Assembly (NCBI RefSeq): GCF_016924835.1
Contig: NZ_CP070480.1
Location: 434,001 to 498,000, forward strand
Origin: Rothia sp. ZJ932
Lineage (GTDB): Bacteria > Actinomycetota > Actinomycetes > Actinomycetales > Micrococcaceae
Length of the DNA stretch: 64,000 nucleotides
Reading direction: 5' to 3'
Part shown: positions 7,613 to 16,111 of the stretch, one piece after another
Layout: each line of letters starts with the position of its first letter
How positions within the stretch are numbered: the stretch's first letter is position 1
Notes under the pieces: model-generated
Databases searched by the model: none
Seen by the model: the letters and a program-made list of their open reading frames with translations, nothing else
What the model was told of the DNA's origin: nothing
Program-made: the position numbers and the translations under genes

Positions 7613-8616
7613 TAGCTAGACTCACCACCGGTAAAAGCCTCCCCGCCACGAATCAATCCCACGGGCTGACCACCACCGGTAATCGGGCGCATGACAAGCC
7701 CCAAAATCTCCTCAGCGCGAGCCCCATCAAGCTCCCCAGCCTTCACCAAAGCGCGGACCGCAGCCAGGGCAACTACCCGCGACGACCCATCAAGAACCTT
7801 GACTGCTACCGCAACACCGGAACGCAAACCCAACGCCAAAACACCCTCAGCACCATTTTTGACCACCGCATCAAGCTGTTCACTGAGCGCCGTTACCGGC
7901 TGACCCTCACCCTGTACGAACTCCGGGTAATCAACCATCGCGGTAGCAACGGTAGCAACCCGCGCGTCCGCCTTAATGTTTTCAACGCTCGCACCCAAAA
8001 CTGAGTAACCGCGTGCCAACCCTGTTAGTGAAATTGCCGCCGTGGGCGCCCCGCATCCGTCAATCCCGGTACAAGCAATCGGCTCACCCACAAAATGCTC
8101 AATGGTTTCAGCAACCAGCTGCTGAAGCGGATGGTCAACCGACAGATAATCCTCAACAGACCACCCAGATTTTACGCATCCCCACAAGAAAGCTGCGTGC
8201 TTACCCGAACAGTTGAACGCTAACTTTTGCTTGCCGTGACCAGCCTGCACCAGCGCATGAAAACTCTGCTCATGCTGAGGCCACGCAGCGGGATTCTGCA
8301 GAGCATCGGCACTCAAACCAGCCTCTTCAAGAATGCCCTGGGCAACCTTCATATGCTCAAAAGACCCGGTGTGCGACCCAGAAGCCAGAGCAATCTGCGC
8401 CCCCTGCAACTCAGCACCGGCATTCATCGAAGCAATCGTTTGAAAAGGTTTAAGCGCTGAACGGGCAAAAATCGGGGAGTCAATATCTCCTGCTGAAAAG
8501 AGCACCGCGCCATCTCTATCAAGTACCACTACCGCACCGGCATGGCGAGATTCAACAAAACCGCTGCGCTCAATAACCGCAAGTTCCGCCGCATTTTCAA
8601 GGGTAAAAGTCTGCAT
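7612..8616 (-). CDS. L-asparaginase II family protein (PF06089 type)
   Basis: The 334-residue protein matches the asparaginase family related to Rhizobium etli AnsA rather than the classical two-threonine enzymes: ARSALKPFQTIA, LASGSHTGSFEH, LAFNCSGKHAAFL and TGIDGCGAPT. The expected reaction is asparagine to aspartate plus ammonia. There is no signal peptide, so it should act in the cytoplasm. It lies directly upstream of, and coupled to, the sterol-carrier-family gene. The ATG at 8616 matches the conserved N-terminus. Confidence 0.88.
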   Translation of the reverse strand: MQTFTLENAAELAVIERSGFVESRHAGAVVVLDRDGAVLFSAGDIDSPIFARSALKPFQTIASMNAGAELQGAQIALASGSHTGSFEHMKVAQGILEEAGLSADALQNPAAWPQHEQSFHALVQAGHGKQKLAFNCSGKHAAFLWGCVKSGWSVEDYLSVDHPLQQLVAETIEHFVGEPIACTGIDGCGAPTAAISLTGLARGYSVLGASVENIKADARVATVATAMVDYPEFVQGEGQPVTALSEQLDAVVKNGAEGVLALGLRSGVAVAVKVLDGSSRVVALAAVRALVKAGELDGARAEEILGLVMRPITGGGQPVGLIRGGEAFTGGESS

Positions 8617-8648
8617 GCTTCAAGTATTCCATCTTTTGGGTATAAGAC

Positions 8649-8705
8649 GTGGGTGCCGCCGATTCACGCGGTGGTACAAATACCACCTAAACCGACGACA
8701 CCCAC
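8649..8705 (-). terminator. Compound hairpin after the MMPL gene
   Basis: An inner perfect stem (GGTGGTA, CAAA loop, TACCACC at 8670-8687) sits inside an outer GTGGGTG/CACCCAC pair (8649-8655 with 8699-8705). It fills the 100-bp gap between the end of the MMPL gene and the asparaginase start. A U-tract is poor, so termination is probable rather than certain. Confidence 0.5.
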
Positions 8706-8719
8706 CGATATGTGTAACG

Positions 8720-11700
8720 CTATGCCCGTTGAGAACCTGAGCCGTCCTCGCGTGAAGCTGGCGTATCGGTTGTCTCGTAGGTTGCGTACTTCATGAGTTC
8801 CGCCGCATCGAGCAAACCCACCGGCTTAGCCTCAGGGGCAGGCGCATCCTCGCCCTGCGTCGGCGGTGTCTGCTCAAAACCAATGAGGTTGACCGATGCC
8901 GCCAAATCAGTAGAGGACGCAGGCAGAGCCGTTGACGCTGCCGCCACCGAGGGTAGATCAGATGAAGCAGGCGGTGGTATCAGGGTAGGAGCTGGCATCG
9001 CTGACTCGCCACTCGATAGCTGATGCCCCGCAGGTTCTTCACCGGTGCGCGGTGCCTGTACGGCGTCACCCTGCACTGAAACCCGAGTTGTCTTCTCATC
9101 GGCGCTCTGCTTGTTTGCGCCCTGTTTGTCTAAACTCGGCTTCGCTGTGCTCCGGGCGGCGTCATGAGGAGCTGCCGTCATCTGCTCTTCGAGCTTGGTG
9201 CCCTCAACGTCGAGATCGGGCAGTAGCTTATCGAGCCATTCCGGGAACCACCATGCCTTCTCGCCCAGCAGATGCATGAGGGCGGGAATCAACGTCATGC
9301 GAACAACGAATGCGTCGAAGAGAACACCGGCTGCCAGCGCGAAACCGATAGACGCGATCATCGCTTCACCCGAGAAGACGAAGCCCACAAAGACGCCAAT
9401 CATAATCAGCGCTGCTGCCACCACTACCTTAGCGTTGTGGTTGTAACCAACCGTTACAGCCACCGTTGCATCGCGTCCGTGGGCGTACGCTTCGCGCATA
9501 CCTGATACTAAGAACACTTGGTAGTCCATCGCCAACCCAAAGAGGATACCCACCAACAAGATAGGGAGGAAGCTCAGAATCGGGCCGGGGGTGTGTACAC
9601 CAAAGAGCGCGCCGCCGAAGCCCCACTGGAAGACGGCGGTGGTAGCACCGAGCGCCGCCAGCAGCGAGAAGAGGAAGCCCACACTGGCAGTGAGCGGAAC
9701 CAGAATTGAACGGAAGACCAGCACCAGAACCAGTAGGGAAAGTCCCATAACAATGGCGACGTAGACGGGCAGAACACTGAAGAGGTTCTCTGAAATGTCG
9801 ATTGCCATCGCCGCCTGACCGGTCACACCGAAGCTAATATCACCGTTATTGGTAGGGACGCTTAGCTCGCGCAGGCTGTGTACCAGGTTTTCGGTGGACT
9901 CGGCGCTGGGACCCTCCACCGGGGTAATCTGGTAGAGCAACATGGAGTTGTCTTTAGCAATCATTGCCGGAATAACAGCGTCTACGTTTTCTTGCTCGCC
10001 GAGGGTCTGACCGATACTGACTTGCAGCTCTTGAGCCTGTTCAGCGGTGGTGCCCTCGGGCAGGTCAGCTGCTGCGATGATGGGACCATTGACGCCCTCA
10101 CCAAATTCAGCTGCCATAGTGGTGTACGCCCGGTAGGCTGCTGAGTCCTGCTTTTCGCTGGTGGCGTCGGGTAAACCCAAACGCAGGGCAGTCACCGGGG
10201 CAGCAATCAGAGCCAAAAGCGCGACGGACGCGGCGATAGTGACCCACGGTGCGCGCAGAATCGTCTTGAGCCAGCCCGTAGCCTTTTCATCGCGTGCATG
10301 GGCAGCAGCTTTCGCCTCGACTGCGTCCTGGTCATTGAAACTATTGCGCTGGTTGTTATGACGCTGAATCTCAGCCCACCGCTTACCGCTGACAATACGA
10401 GAACCCACCAGCGACAGCACAGCAGGTGCCAGAGTAATAGCTACCGCAACACCCATGAAGACCGCGAAAGCGGCAGCATTGCCCATAGTAGAGAGGAAGG
10501 AAATACCCACCACATTCAGCGCAATGAGCGCAATCATCACGGTAATGCCCGCAAAGACAACCGCGCTGCCTGATGTGCCCACAGCCATAGCAATAGAGCG
10601 GTGCAGGGGCATGCCCTGAGCTAAGTTATTGCGGTGGCGGTTGAGAATAAAGAGGGTGTAATCAATACCCACAGCCAAGCCCAGCATGGTGCCCAGCATG
10701 GGGGTTGTTGAGGTCATATCAATAACGCCAGAGAGCGCCATCGTGCCCAGCACGGACGCGCCCACACCCACCAGAGCCATAAGAATCGGTAACCCAGCTG
10801 CCACTAACGAGCCCAACATCAAGACCAAAATAACGAACGCAACAGCGATACCAATGATTTCACCGGCGAGGTTCATCTGCGGCACAACAGAGTTCATGTT
10901 CTGGTCATAGGTAACCTTCAACCTTGCATCATCCAAAGAATCAAAGGGAACGCGCGCATCGGTCAGGGTCTGCTCAGACACGGAGCCGACCTCCTGCTCA
11001 AAGGTCACCCCCACCACAGCCGTTGAATTATTGTCATTGACCATCACTGCATTGGAGTTCATCTCTAACAGGGCAGTGTTACGTTCAATCTCGGCAGCAC
11101 CAGCCTCAGCCTCAGCTGCTCCAGCCTCAAGCTGCTCGCGACCGGCTTTCACCTCAGCCTGACCAGCTTCAAGCTCAGCCCACATCTGCTCAGTGGGAGT
11201 GAAGTTCTCTAACTGTTCTCTGCCCGCATTGAGCTCAGCTTCACCGGCACGAAACTGCTCCCACCCCGATTCAAGCTGGGCGCGTCCGCCATCAATCTCA
11301 GCTTGGCGTGCATCAAGTTCGGCGAAAGCCTCCGGCGGGGCAGCTGACGCTTCAAGCTGGCTTCGCGCCTCATTTACCTGGTTCTGACTTTCGTCAAGTT
11401 GACGCTGAGTGTCTTCTAGCTGCTTACGGTTTTCTTCAAGTCGCTGAGCGTTAGCGTTGAACTCGTCCCAGGCTTCTTGCGGTGCCTGGTTCGCCTTAAA
11501 ACGGGCGCGGGTGTCATCAATCCGTGCCTGCGCAGCGTCGAGTTTCTGCCTGCCCTGCTCTACCTCAGTAGAGCCGGCGTTGAGCTGATTGCGTGCCTCA
11601 TCAAGCTGTGCCTTGCCCTCTTCAATCTGGGTGAGGGCGGTAAAGGGGTTGAGCACGGAGTCAACGCCCTCAACTTCCTGCGCTGAGGCAGCCGCATCGG

Positions 11701-11977
11701 CAACTGCTTGACGTTGAGCGTCAGTGAAGGCAGTGCCGTCTTCGGTCTGAACGATGACCTTACCGTTCGCCGCGTTGGCGTTCATGTTGAACACCTCTTG
11801 GAGCTGCTCTTGAACGCTTTGTGCCTCAGTACCGGGAATAGAGATTTCGTCGCTCATCTCGCCCTTGAAGGCGGTGTACGCACCGCCAAGACCGGCGAGA
11901 ATAAGCGCCCAGATAGCGATGACTGCCCAGGCACGGTGCGCTGCGAAATCGCCGATTTTATACAAAAAATGTGCCAT
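8720..11977 (-). CDS. MMPL/RND-family transporter with long coiled-coil extracytoplasmic domain
   Basis: The 1085-residue protein has an N-terminal membrane segment (about 15-36), a large extracytoplasmic region (about 40-370), a membrane bundle (about 375-540), a second external domain, a second bundle (about 740-890) and a cytoplasmic tail of about 190 residues rich in Ala, Ser, Pro and Glu. The paired MMPL motifs GLAVGIDYTLFILNRHR and GLAMDYQVFLVSGMR are present, with the Asp-Tyr residues of the proton relay. Residues about 105-300 are repetitive Glu/Gln/Ala-rich sequence (units like QLEAG, QAEV, GREQLE) predicted to form coiled coil. The substrate is probably a lipid or drug. It follows its likely TetR repressor gene by 30 bases. 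Confidence 0.88.
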   Translation of the reverse strand: MAHFLYKIGDFAAHRAWAVIAIWALILAGLGGAYTAFKGEMSDEISIPGTEAQSVQEQLQEVFNMNANAANGKVIVQTEDGTAFTDAQRQAVADAAASAQEVEGVDSVLNPFTALTQIEEGKAQLDEARNQLNAGSTEVEQGRQKLDAAQARIDDTRARFKANQAPQEAWDEFNANAQRLEENRKQLEDTQRQLDESQNQVNEARSQLEASAAPPEAFAELDARQAEIDGGRAQLESGWEQFRAGEAELNAGREQLENFTPTEQMWAELEAGQAEVKAGREQLEAGAAEAEAGAAEIERNTALLEMNSNAVMVNDNNSTAVVGVTFEQEVGSVSEQTLTDARVPFDSLDDARLKVTYDQNMNSVVPQMNLAGEIIGIAVAFVILVLMLGSLVAAGLPILMALVGVGASVLGTMALSGVIDMTSTTPMLGTMLGLAVGIDYTLFILNRHRNNLAQGMPLHRSIAMAVGTSGSAVVFAGITVMIALIALNVVGISFLSTMGNAAAFAVFMGVAVAITLAPAVLSLVGSRIVSGKRWAEIQRHNNQRNSFNDQDAVEAKAAAHARDEKATGWLKTILRAPWVTIAASVALLALIAAPVTALRLGLPDATSEKQDSAAYRAYTTMAAEFGEGVNGPIIAAADLPEGTTAEQAQELQVSIGQTLGEQENVDAVIPAMIAKDNSMLLYQITPVEGPSAESTENLVHSLRELSVPTNNGDISFGVTGQAAMAIDISENLFSVLPVYVAIVMGLSLLVLVLVFRSILVPLTASVGFLFSLLAALGATTAVFQWGFGGALFGVHTPGPILSFLPILLVGILFGLAMDYQVFLVSGMREAYAHGRDATVAVTVGYNHNAKVVVAAALIMIGVFVGFVFSGEAMIASIGFALAAGVLFDAFVVRMTLIPALMHLLGEKAWWFPEWLDKLLPDLDVEGTKLEEQMTAAPHDAARSTAKPSLDKQGANKQSADEKTTRVSVQGDAVQAPRTGEEPAGHQLSSGESAMPAPTLIPPPASSDLPSVAAASTALPASSTDLAASVNLIGFEQTPPTQGEDAPAPEAKPVGLLDAAELMKYATYETTDTPASREDGSGSQRA

Positions 11978-12007
11978 TGTATGCGTCTTTATCTTTTCGT
12001 TGATGAT

Positions 12008-12688
12008 CTAAAAATTTTGAGGAGCAAGGGAGGGCTTACCCGCACTCACTTGTTCAATTGCCCATTTGAAATAGGGCAAAAGCTGAGAGGTCGTCGGATT
12101 AGTAATGCCCTGATGACCGAGCACTTCTACACCCTTGCTGAAACCAATTACCAAGGAATAGGTGAGGTTATTGACATAAAGAGCTACATCAAAACGTTGT
12201 TCAAGACTGAGATGGGGGTGCCTCTCGTGAGTGGTATTGATGTTCTGCTGAGCCACCGTAGCTAAGGTTTTGAGCATCTGCTCTGCCAGTAAATCTTCGC
12301 TGCGGGTTGCCACGGCAAGGGCGAGGGAGAAAAACTGGTCGAGCGCTTTTTGCACACGGGGCGTCTCTAACGCCTCAATAAAAGTGGCTTCAATGAGATC
12401 TGGCAGTTCGCGGACGCTTTCGGGTGGCAGCACGGGGTACGGAGTGTTGGTATCGGGGGATGCAAGGGGGGCTAGGTATTCAGAGATGCGGGTGACCAGA
12501 ATTTGATCGAGGTTATCAAAGTGATTGAAGATGGTTCGTTCTGATAGCCCTGATTTGGCGACAAGGGTTTTAGTGGTGAAGGCATCGATACCCTTGGCAC
12601 GCACGATTGACTCAGCAGCGTCCAAGATTGCTTTGCGTGAAGCTGCTGAGCGGGCGCGTCTTTTATCGACGGGTGGTTTCTGCGGCAT
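12008..12688 (-). CDS. TetR-family transcriptional regulator of the MMPL transporter
   Basis: The 226-residue protein has an N-terminal helix-turn-helix (TTKTLVAKSGLSERTIFNHF) and a helical ligand-binding C-terminal region. The ATG at 12688 is chosen because the TetR domain starts just after it; an in-frame ATG at 12724 would add twelve unconserved residues. The gene lies immediately upstream of the MMPL gene on the same strand, so it probably represses a shared operon. The palindrome CAGTAACTG just upstream of the start is a candidate operator. The inducer cannot be deduced. Confidence 0.85.
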   Translation of the reverse strand: MPQKPPVDKRRARSAASRKAILDAAESIVRAKGIDAFTTKTLVAKSGLSERTIFNHFDNLDQILVTRISEYLAPLASPDTNTPYPVLPPESVRELPDLIEATFIEALETPRVQKALDQFFSLALAVATRSEDLLAEQMLKTLATVAQQNINTTHERHPHLSLEQRFDVALYVNNLTYSLVIGFSKGVEVLGHQGITNPTTSQLLPYFKWAIEQVSAGKPSLAPQNF

Positions 12689-12888
12689 AAATGTACAGTA
12701 ACTGCAATAGTTTAGTTTCTGCAAATATTGAGGTGGTGCATTTGCTCACGGATATCTGCCCCCAACCCTTGCAGCCAGCGACAGCGCAAACGCTTGGTAG
12801 ATTCAACCTTTGCCAAAAAACGCGCCAAATCAGCGATTAACGGGGCGAAAAGTTACCAAAACGTGATGCTACCCGGTAGCCTAAGAGA

Positions 12889-14172
12889 ATGAAGGTTTTG
12901 GTACTTGGCCCTGGTGGGCGTGAACACGCAATTATTCGAGCGCTACAGGCAGATGCGACGGTCACCGAAGTACACAGTGCCCCCGGTAATGCGGGTATTG
13001 CACAGGACGTTACCGTGCATGCCATTGACGCAAATGACCCTGCTGCCGCAAGGGCTCTTGCTCAGGAACTGAGCGCTGATTTAGTGGTTGTGGGTCCTGA
13101 AGCTCCTCTGGTTGCCGGTGTGTCTGATGCCCTACGTGAGGCTGGGTTCGCTGTCTTTGGCCCGTCTAAGGCTGCAGCTGCTCTCGAAGGTTCCAAGGCG
13201 TTCGCTAAAGAGGTCATGGCTCAGGCACAGGTGCCCACCGCTATGGCTAAGGTTGCTACCAATGCTCAAGAAGCTGCCGATGCCTTAGACACCTTCGGTG
13301 CTCCCTACGTCGTCAAAGATGATGGTCTTGCTGCGGGTAAGGGTGTTGTGGTCACCGAAGACCGCCAAGTAGCCCTTGATCACGCTGAATCATGCTTCAC
13401 CGCAGGTGGCACCGTGGTTATCGAAGAATACCTCGACGGTCCTGAAGTCTCCCTCTTTGTTCTCTCCGACGGCACCAACGTGGTGCCTCTGTCACCCGCC
13501 CAAGACTTCAAACGCATCTTCGATAACGACGAAGGTCCCAATACCGGTGGCATGGGTTCTTACACCCCCTTGCCTTGGCTGCCCGAAGGCTTCGTAGAGG
13601 ACGTTGTTGAGCGCGTTGCTCGCCCCACCATCACTGAAATGGCACGCCGAGGCGCCCCCTTCGTGGGCGTGCTCTACTGCGGTCTGGCAGTAACTTCCCG
13701 CGGCATCCGCGTCATTGAGTTCAACGCTCGTTTCGGAGACCCCGAAACTCAGGCGGTGCTGGCACGTCTGCGTACCGGTTTGGGTCAGCTGCTGCTGGCG
13801 GCTGCTCGCGGTGAACTTTCAGAAGATACCGCTCTTGACTGGGATCCTCGTACCGCAGTGGATGTTGTCATGGCAGCAGAAAATTACCCCGATACCCCGC
13901 GTAAGGGTGATGCTATTAGCGGGCTTGACGCCGCCAATGCCCTGAACGGTATTCACGTTGCCCATGCCGGCACCGCAGAAAAGAATGGCGACATCGTAAC
14001 TGCGGGCGGGCGCGTCCTTGCCGTTGTTGCCCTCGGTGATGATTTGGCGGACGCGCGTTCCCGCGCCTACGACGGTGTTGAGCTGATCAGCTGGACTGGT
14101 GCTCAGTATCGCTCAGATATCGCTCTTGTCGCAGCAGAAAATCGCATTAAGATTCCGGTGCAAGGCGCATAG
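12889..14172 (+). CDS. purD: Phosphoribosylamine-glycine ligase (GAR synthetase)
   Basis: PurD joins glycine to phosphoribosylamine with ATP, the second step of purine synthesis. The 427-residue protein starts [15 protein letters not shown], the family's N-terminal nucleotide-fold signature. It continues with the ATP-grasp loop [13 protein letters not shown], the [11 protein letters not shown] stretch and [10 protein letters not shown], which carries metal-binding residues. The ATG at 12889 matches the universal start; a modest AAGAGA site precedes it. The inverted repeat GCTACC/GGTAGC at 12868-12880 lies just upstream and may be regulatory. It is divergent from the tetR-MMPL pair and followed by purC. 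Confidence 0.97.
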   Translation: MKVLVLGPGGREHAIIRALQADATVTEVHSAPGNAGIAQDVTVHAIDANDPAAARALAQELSADLVVVGPEAPLVAGVSDALREAGFAVFGPSKAAAALEGSKAFAKEVMAQAQVPTAMAKVATNAQEAADALDTFGAPYVVKDDGLAAGKGVVVTEDRQVALDHAESCFTAGGTVVIEEYLDGPEVSLFVLSDGTNVVPLSPAQDFKRIFDNDEGPNTGGMGSYTPLPWLPEGFVEDVVERVARPTITEMARRGAPFVGVLYCGLAVTSRGIRVIEFNARFGDPETQAVLARLRTGLGQLLLAAARGELSEDTALDWDPRTAVDVVMAAENYPDTPRKGDAISGLDAANALNGIHVAHAGTAEKNGDIVTAGGRVLAVVALGDDLADARSRAYDGVELISWTGAQYRSDIALVAAENRIKIPVQGA

Positions 14173-14181
14173 GTTTCCCTA

Positions 14182-14229
14182 CGGTGACGGTAGCTTCCCA
14201 CATATACAAGCTGCTGTCACCGGTTTTTA
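14182..14229 (+). terminator. Terminator-like hairpin between purD and purC
   Basis: CGGTGAC (14182-14188) pairs with GTCACCG (14216-14222), with an inner AGC/GCT pairing, followed by GTTTTTA. It may stop or attenuate transcription between purD and purC, implying that purC has its own promoter or depends on read-through. Confidence 0.55.
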
Positions 14230-14256
14230 CCCCCACAGATCAGCAGGAGAAAAACC

Positions 14257-15189
14257 ATGGTTTCATCAACTACCCCCCTCAGCATTCCCGGGTGGAAGCA
14301 TAATTACTCTGGCAAAGTACGCGACTTGTACGTACCCAATGACGAGCGTTTCGAAGCAACAGGCACTGTTGTTAACGATGATGCGGAGCTGCGTGCAGGC
14401 TCGGTCATGGTGGTTGCCTCTGATCGCATTAGCGCTTTCGATAAGGTTCTGCCCACGGTTATTCCTGATAAGGGCAAGATTTTGACCCAGATGTCGCTGT
14501 GGTGGTTTGACCAGCTCGACGGTGTACCTAACCACGTGCTGTCCACCGATGTGCCCGAAGAGGTCGCTGGGCGCGCGATGATTTGCCGTTCATTGAATAT
14601 GTTCCCCATTGAGTGCATTGTGCGTGGCTATCTCACAGGGGCGGGTTTGGCAGAGTATAAAAAGACCGGTGAATTGTACGGTCACCAATTGCCTGAAGGT
14701 CTGCTGGACGGTTCGCGTCTGGAAACTCCGTTTTTCACCCCCACCGGCAAGGCAGAGGTGGGCGAACATGATGAACCCATCAGCTATGAAGAAATGTACC
14801 AGCAGGTGGGTGAGTCGATGGGTGATCGCCTGACCGAGCTAAGCATCTACGTGTACTCCACTGCCGAGAAGATTGCCCGCGAACAGGGTATCATTCTTGC
14901 CGATACCAAAGTTGAATTTGGTTTGGATTCTTACCGCGGTGAAATCACCCTGGGCGATGAGGTTTTAACCCCCGATTCCTCCCGTTTCTGGGACGCTTCT
15001 ACCTGGGAGCCGGGCAAACCCCAGGCGAGCTTTGACAAGCAGTTTATTCGCGACTGGTTGAAGTCAGACGCTTCGGGCTGGGACGGCGTATCAGAACTAC
15101 CCGAAGCACCCACCGAAATTATCGAAAAAACCCGCGCCCGTTACATTGAGGCTTTCGAGCGCCTGACCGGTAGCGAGTTCAAAGGCTAA
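14257..15189 (+). CDS. purC: Phosphoribosylaminoimidazole-succinocarboxamide synthase (SAICAR synthetase)
   Basis: PurC condenses carboxy-AIR with aspartate using ATP. The diagnostic sequences are YSGKVRDLY near the start, VVASDRISAFD, CIVRGYLTGAG and LADTKVEFG. The 310-residue length is normal for the actinobacterial form. An AGGAGA ribosome site lies 7 bases before the ATG at 14257. It follows purD on the same strand after 84 bases that contain a terminator-like hairpin. A strong terminator follows the gene. Confidence 0.97.
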   Translation: MVSSTTPLSIPGWKHNYSGKVRDLYVPNDERFEATGTVVNDDAELRAGSVMVVASDRISAFDKVLPTVIPDKGKILTQMSLWWFDQLDGVPNHVLSTDVPEEVAGRAMICRSLNMFPIECIVRGYLTGAGLAEYKKTGELYGHQLPEGLLDGSRLETPFFTPTGKAEVGEHDEPISYEEMYQQVGESMGDRLTELSIYVYSTAEKIAREQGIILADTKVEFGLDSYRGEITLGDEVLTPDSSRFWDASTWEPGKPQASFDKQFIRDWLKSDASGWDGVSELPEAPTEIIEKTRARYIEAFERLTGSEFKG

Positions 15190-15221
15190 AACTAGCTCCG
15201 CTTCACCTGCTTGCTGGTAGA

Positions 15222-15268
15222 ACTGCCCGCCCCTAATCTTTATATGAAAGGGGGCGGGCAGTCTTTTA
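15222..15268 (+). terminator. Bidirectional terminator between purC and lldR
   Basis: A perfect 12-bp stem (ACTGCCCGCCCC at 15222-15233 with GGGGCGGGCAGT at 15251-15262) is followed by CTTTTATG. It separates the convergent purC and lldR genes and probably serves mainly purC. Confidence 0.88.
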
Positions 15269-15271
15269 TGG

Positions 15272-16000
15272 CTAAGGTCTAGCGAAGCTGAGCGACTGCC
15301 GAGAGAACCACAGGATGTGCTCCTCTAAGCGGGCGCGCGCGTCCTGAGGTCGACGGTCTACAACGGCTGCCAGAATGCCGCGGTGCTGCTCTTGTAGGGT
15401 ACGTTTAACAGCCTGCCAGTCTTCGAGATGGGGCACAGCCTCTTGCACATAGCTGATGGTGGCAATACGCAGAGAATCGATGATAGTTTTCATCACCAGA
15501 TTGCTACCGACCGCAGCCAACTCATAGTGAAAACGAGTGTCACAAAAGTGAAAGCGCTCATCGGTGATTTGAGGGTCGTCCATTTCATCGAGGTAACTCC
15601 CAGCCCGTTGCAACGCTGCGTCGCGCTCTAAACTGTCGGGTGCCGCCGCTGCCTCAACCATCGCAGGCCCTTCCAAATGCAGACGGGTGCTAATCACATC
15701 GGCAACAGGAAGAGAGCTGGTTGCCAGATGCATGCGTAAAGCCCACCCCAAAGCCTCTGACGGCTCAGAAACTACCACCGAACCAGCCTTAGGGCCCGAA
15801 CCGACCCCAGTGGTAATCAGACCCACCGCGTCGAGCACCCTCAAAGCCTCACGAACGGACGCGCGAGACACCCCGTACGTTTCAGCAAGGGTTCGTTCGC
15901 CCGGTAGCCGGTCACCCACCACCAGCTCACCCGAGCGCAACTTACGTTCAAAAACCTCTAAGAGCTGGGTGAAAGACTTTTCTCTATGCAACAGAACCAC
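15272..16000 (-). CDS. lldR: FadR-subfamily GntR regulator of lactate use (LldR-like)
   Basis: The protein has an N-terminal winged helix-turn-helix (ERTLAETYGVSRASVREALRVL) and a C-terminal all-helical FCD ligand domain whose metal/ligand residues lie in the region FHYELAAVGSN and EQHRGILAAV. In Corynebacterium LldR, L-lactate relieves repression of the lactate genes. It lies directly downstream of lldP and near lldEFG, whose control region carries a matching operator (17903-17926). The start is uncertain: GTG at 16000 gives 242 residues, a TTG at 15991 is possible, and the longer open frame to 16090 adds residues that do not look conserved. Confidence 0.85.
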   Translation of the reverse strand: MVLLHREKSFTQLLEVFERKLRSGELVVGDRLPGERTLAETYGVSRASVREALRVLDAVGLITTGVGSGPKAGSVVVSEPSEALGWALRMHLATSSLPVADVISTRLHLEGPAMVEAAAAPDSLERDAALQRAGSYLDEMDDPQITDERFHFCDTRFHYELAAVGSNLVMKTIIDSLRIATISYVQEAVPHLEDWQAVKRTLQEQHRGILAAVVDRRPQDARARLEEHILWFSRQSLSFARP

Positions 16001-16043
16001 ATCTTTACAACTAACGAACAATAAATACCCGTGGAGACAAAGT

Positions 16044-16081
16044 TTCGGCGCTTGCACGAAAATTATCGCACAAGCGCCGAA
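16044..16081 (-). terminator. Hairpin between lldP and lldR
   Basis: TTCGGCGCTTG (16044-16054) and CAAGCGCCGAA (16071-16081) form an 11-bp stem with a 16-base loop. The T-tract on the minus strand is weak. It probably terminates or attenuates the lldP transcript before lldR. Confidence 0.5.
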
Positions 16082-16111
16082 CACGAACACTAAAAACAGG
16101 AATCTGCAGGT

